Part shown: piece after piece, positions 5,916 to 6,304 of the stretch
Layout: every line of letters begins with the position of its first letter
Position numbering within the stretch: position 1 is the stretch's first letter
Assembly: GCA_019090845.1 (NCBI GenBank)
Contig: JAHRVD010000183.1
Span: 1 to 6,304 of the forward strand
Source: Marinosulfonomonas sp.
Lineage (GTDB): Bacteria > Pseudomonadota > Alphaproteobacteria > Rhodobacterales > Rhodobacteraceae
Length of the DNA stretch: 6,304 nucleotides
Direction of reading: 5' to 3'
Program-made: the position numbers and the translations under genes
The notes under the pieces: generated by a model
The model's database searches: none
What the model saw: only the letters and a program-made list of their open reading frames with translations
Told to the model about the DNA's origin: nothing

Positions 5916-6304
5916 ATGGCCGATCAAAAATCTAACGCAATGTGGGGCGGGCGTTTTGCTGCCGGACCCGATGCGATCATGGAGGCGATAAACGCCTCAA
6001 TCGGGTTTGACAAACGGCTTGCCACGCAAGACATCGCAGGGTCTCGTGCCCATGCAGCCATGTTGGCGGCACAGGGTATTATTACGGATAATGATGCGAG
6101 TGCCATTCGTGAAGGCCTGCTCACGGTGTTGTCAGAAATTGAAACCGGTGAATTTCCGTTTTCGGCGGCTTTGGAAGACATTCACATGAATGTCGAAGCC
6201 CGGCTTTCTGATCTGATCGGCGAACCAGCGGGGCGGTTGCACACGGCCCGCTCGCGCAATGATCAGGTGGCGCTTGATTTCCGGATGTGGGTGCGCGATC
6301 AGGC
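5916..6304 (+). CDS. argH: Argininosuccinate lyase, N-terminal part (3' partial)
   Basis: The frame is open from ATG 5916 to the window end, giving 129 residues of a protein usually near 460. It cleaves argininosuccinate to arginine and fumarate, the last step of arginine synthesis, in the cytoplasm. Hallmarks of the family are MWGGRF (9-14), [20 protein letters not shown] (31-50), the active-site region [13 protein letters not shown] (85-97), and the substrate-binding loop [13 protein letters not shown] (109-121). The fumarase-superfamily signature GSSxMPxKxN and the catalytic serine lie beyond the window. The start is supported by protein alignment logic (a short hydrophilic lead before MWGGRF) rather than by a strong ribosome binding site. 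ATG at residue 9 (5940) is an alternative but would cut the usual lead. It is divergent from the TlpA-like gene. Confidence 0.95.
   Translation, partial: MADQKSNAMWGGRFAAGPDAIMEAINASIGFDKRLATQDIAGSRAHAAMLAAQGIITDNDASAIREGLLTVLSEIETGEFPFSAALEDIHMNVEARLSDLIGEPAGRLHTARSRNDQVALDFRMWVRDQ

Noticed and set aside
5894..5917. Longer start (ATG at 5917 on the minus strand) for the TlpA-like protein.
   Set aside because: It adds a charged MVEHPENK before the signal peptide and overlaps the argH start codon, whereas the ATG at 5893 has a GGAG site and gives a normal signal peptide.
5924..6181. 85-residue minus-strand open frame opposite argH.
   Set aside because: It is antisense to the conserved N-terminal part of argH and shows no recognisable features.
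1..6304. Search for a mobile element, phage or defence system, CRISPR array, toxin-antitoxin pair or RNA gene.
   Set aside because: No transposase or integrase, terminal repeats, repeat-spacer pattern, tRNA-like cloverleaf or unexplained gene cluster was seen; every long open frame with family features is a known housekeeping or accessory gene.

Overview
The window looks like an ordinary stretch of chromosome from an alphaproteobacterium of the Rhodobacterales / Roseobacter type. The protein sequences (a PhaA/PhaB pair with the diction usual in that order, a 55-residue DUF465 protein, a TlpA-like gene next to argH) point there; the genus cannot be told from this sequence. No rRNA, tRNA, CRISPR array, insertion sequence or prophage gene was seen. 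The coding sequences are intact apart from the two genes cut by the window ends.

Layout, left to right. 1-354 (+): C-terminal part of a TrmN6/YfiC-type methyltransferase. 471-638 (+): small DUF465/YdcH-family protein. Converging on it and overlapping it by 10 bases is a minus-strand DMT transporter of the YddG/EamA type (629-1510). Upstream of that, on the same strand, lie phaB (1593-2318) and phaA (2417-3592), so minus-strand transcription runs phaA, phaB, then possibly the transporter. After a 151-base gap comes a stand-alone EAL-domain protein (minus, 3744-4583). It is divergent from tag, 3-methyladenine DNA glycosylase I (plus, 4712-5284). A secreted TlpA/thioredoxin-like protein (minus, 5336-5893) converges on tag and is divergent from argH (plus, from 5916, cut by the window end), with only 22 bases between the two start codons.

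Functionally, phaA and phaB together make (R)-3-hydroxybutyryl-CoA from acetyl-CoA, the precursor for polyhydroxybutyrate; no synthase or phasin gene is in view. The other genes look like unrelated housekeeping or accessory functions: tRNA modification, amino-acid or metabolite export, cyclic-di-GMP breakdown, alkylation repair, periplasmic thiol chemistry and arginine synthesis.

I found no convincing new system. The points most worth a second look are small-scale: a GC-rich hairpin between phaA and phaB, a hairpin abutting the ribosome binding site of the EAL gene, a divergent EAL/tag promoter region with overlapping -10-like boxes, and the very tight tlpA/argH divergence. All sites and coordinates were read by eye; no folding, search or alignment program was run.
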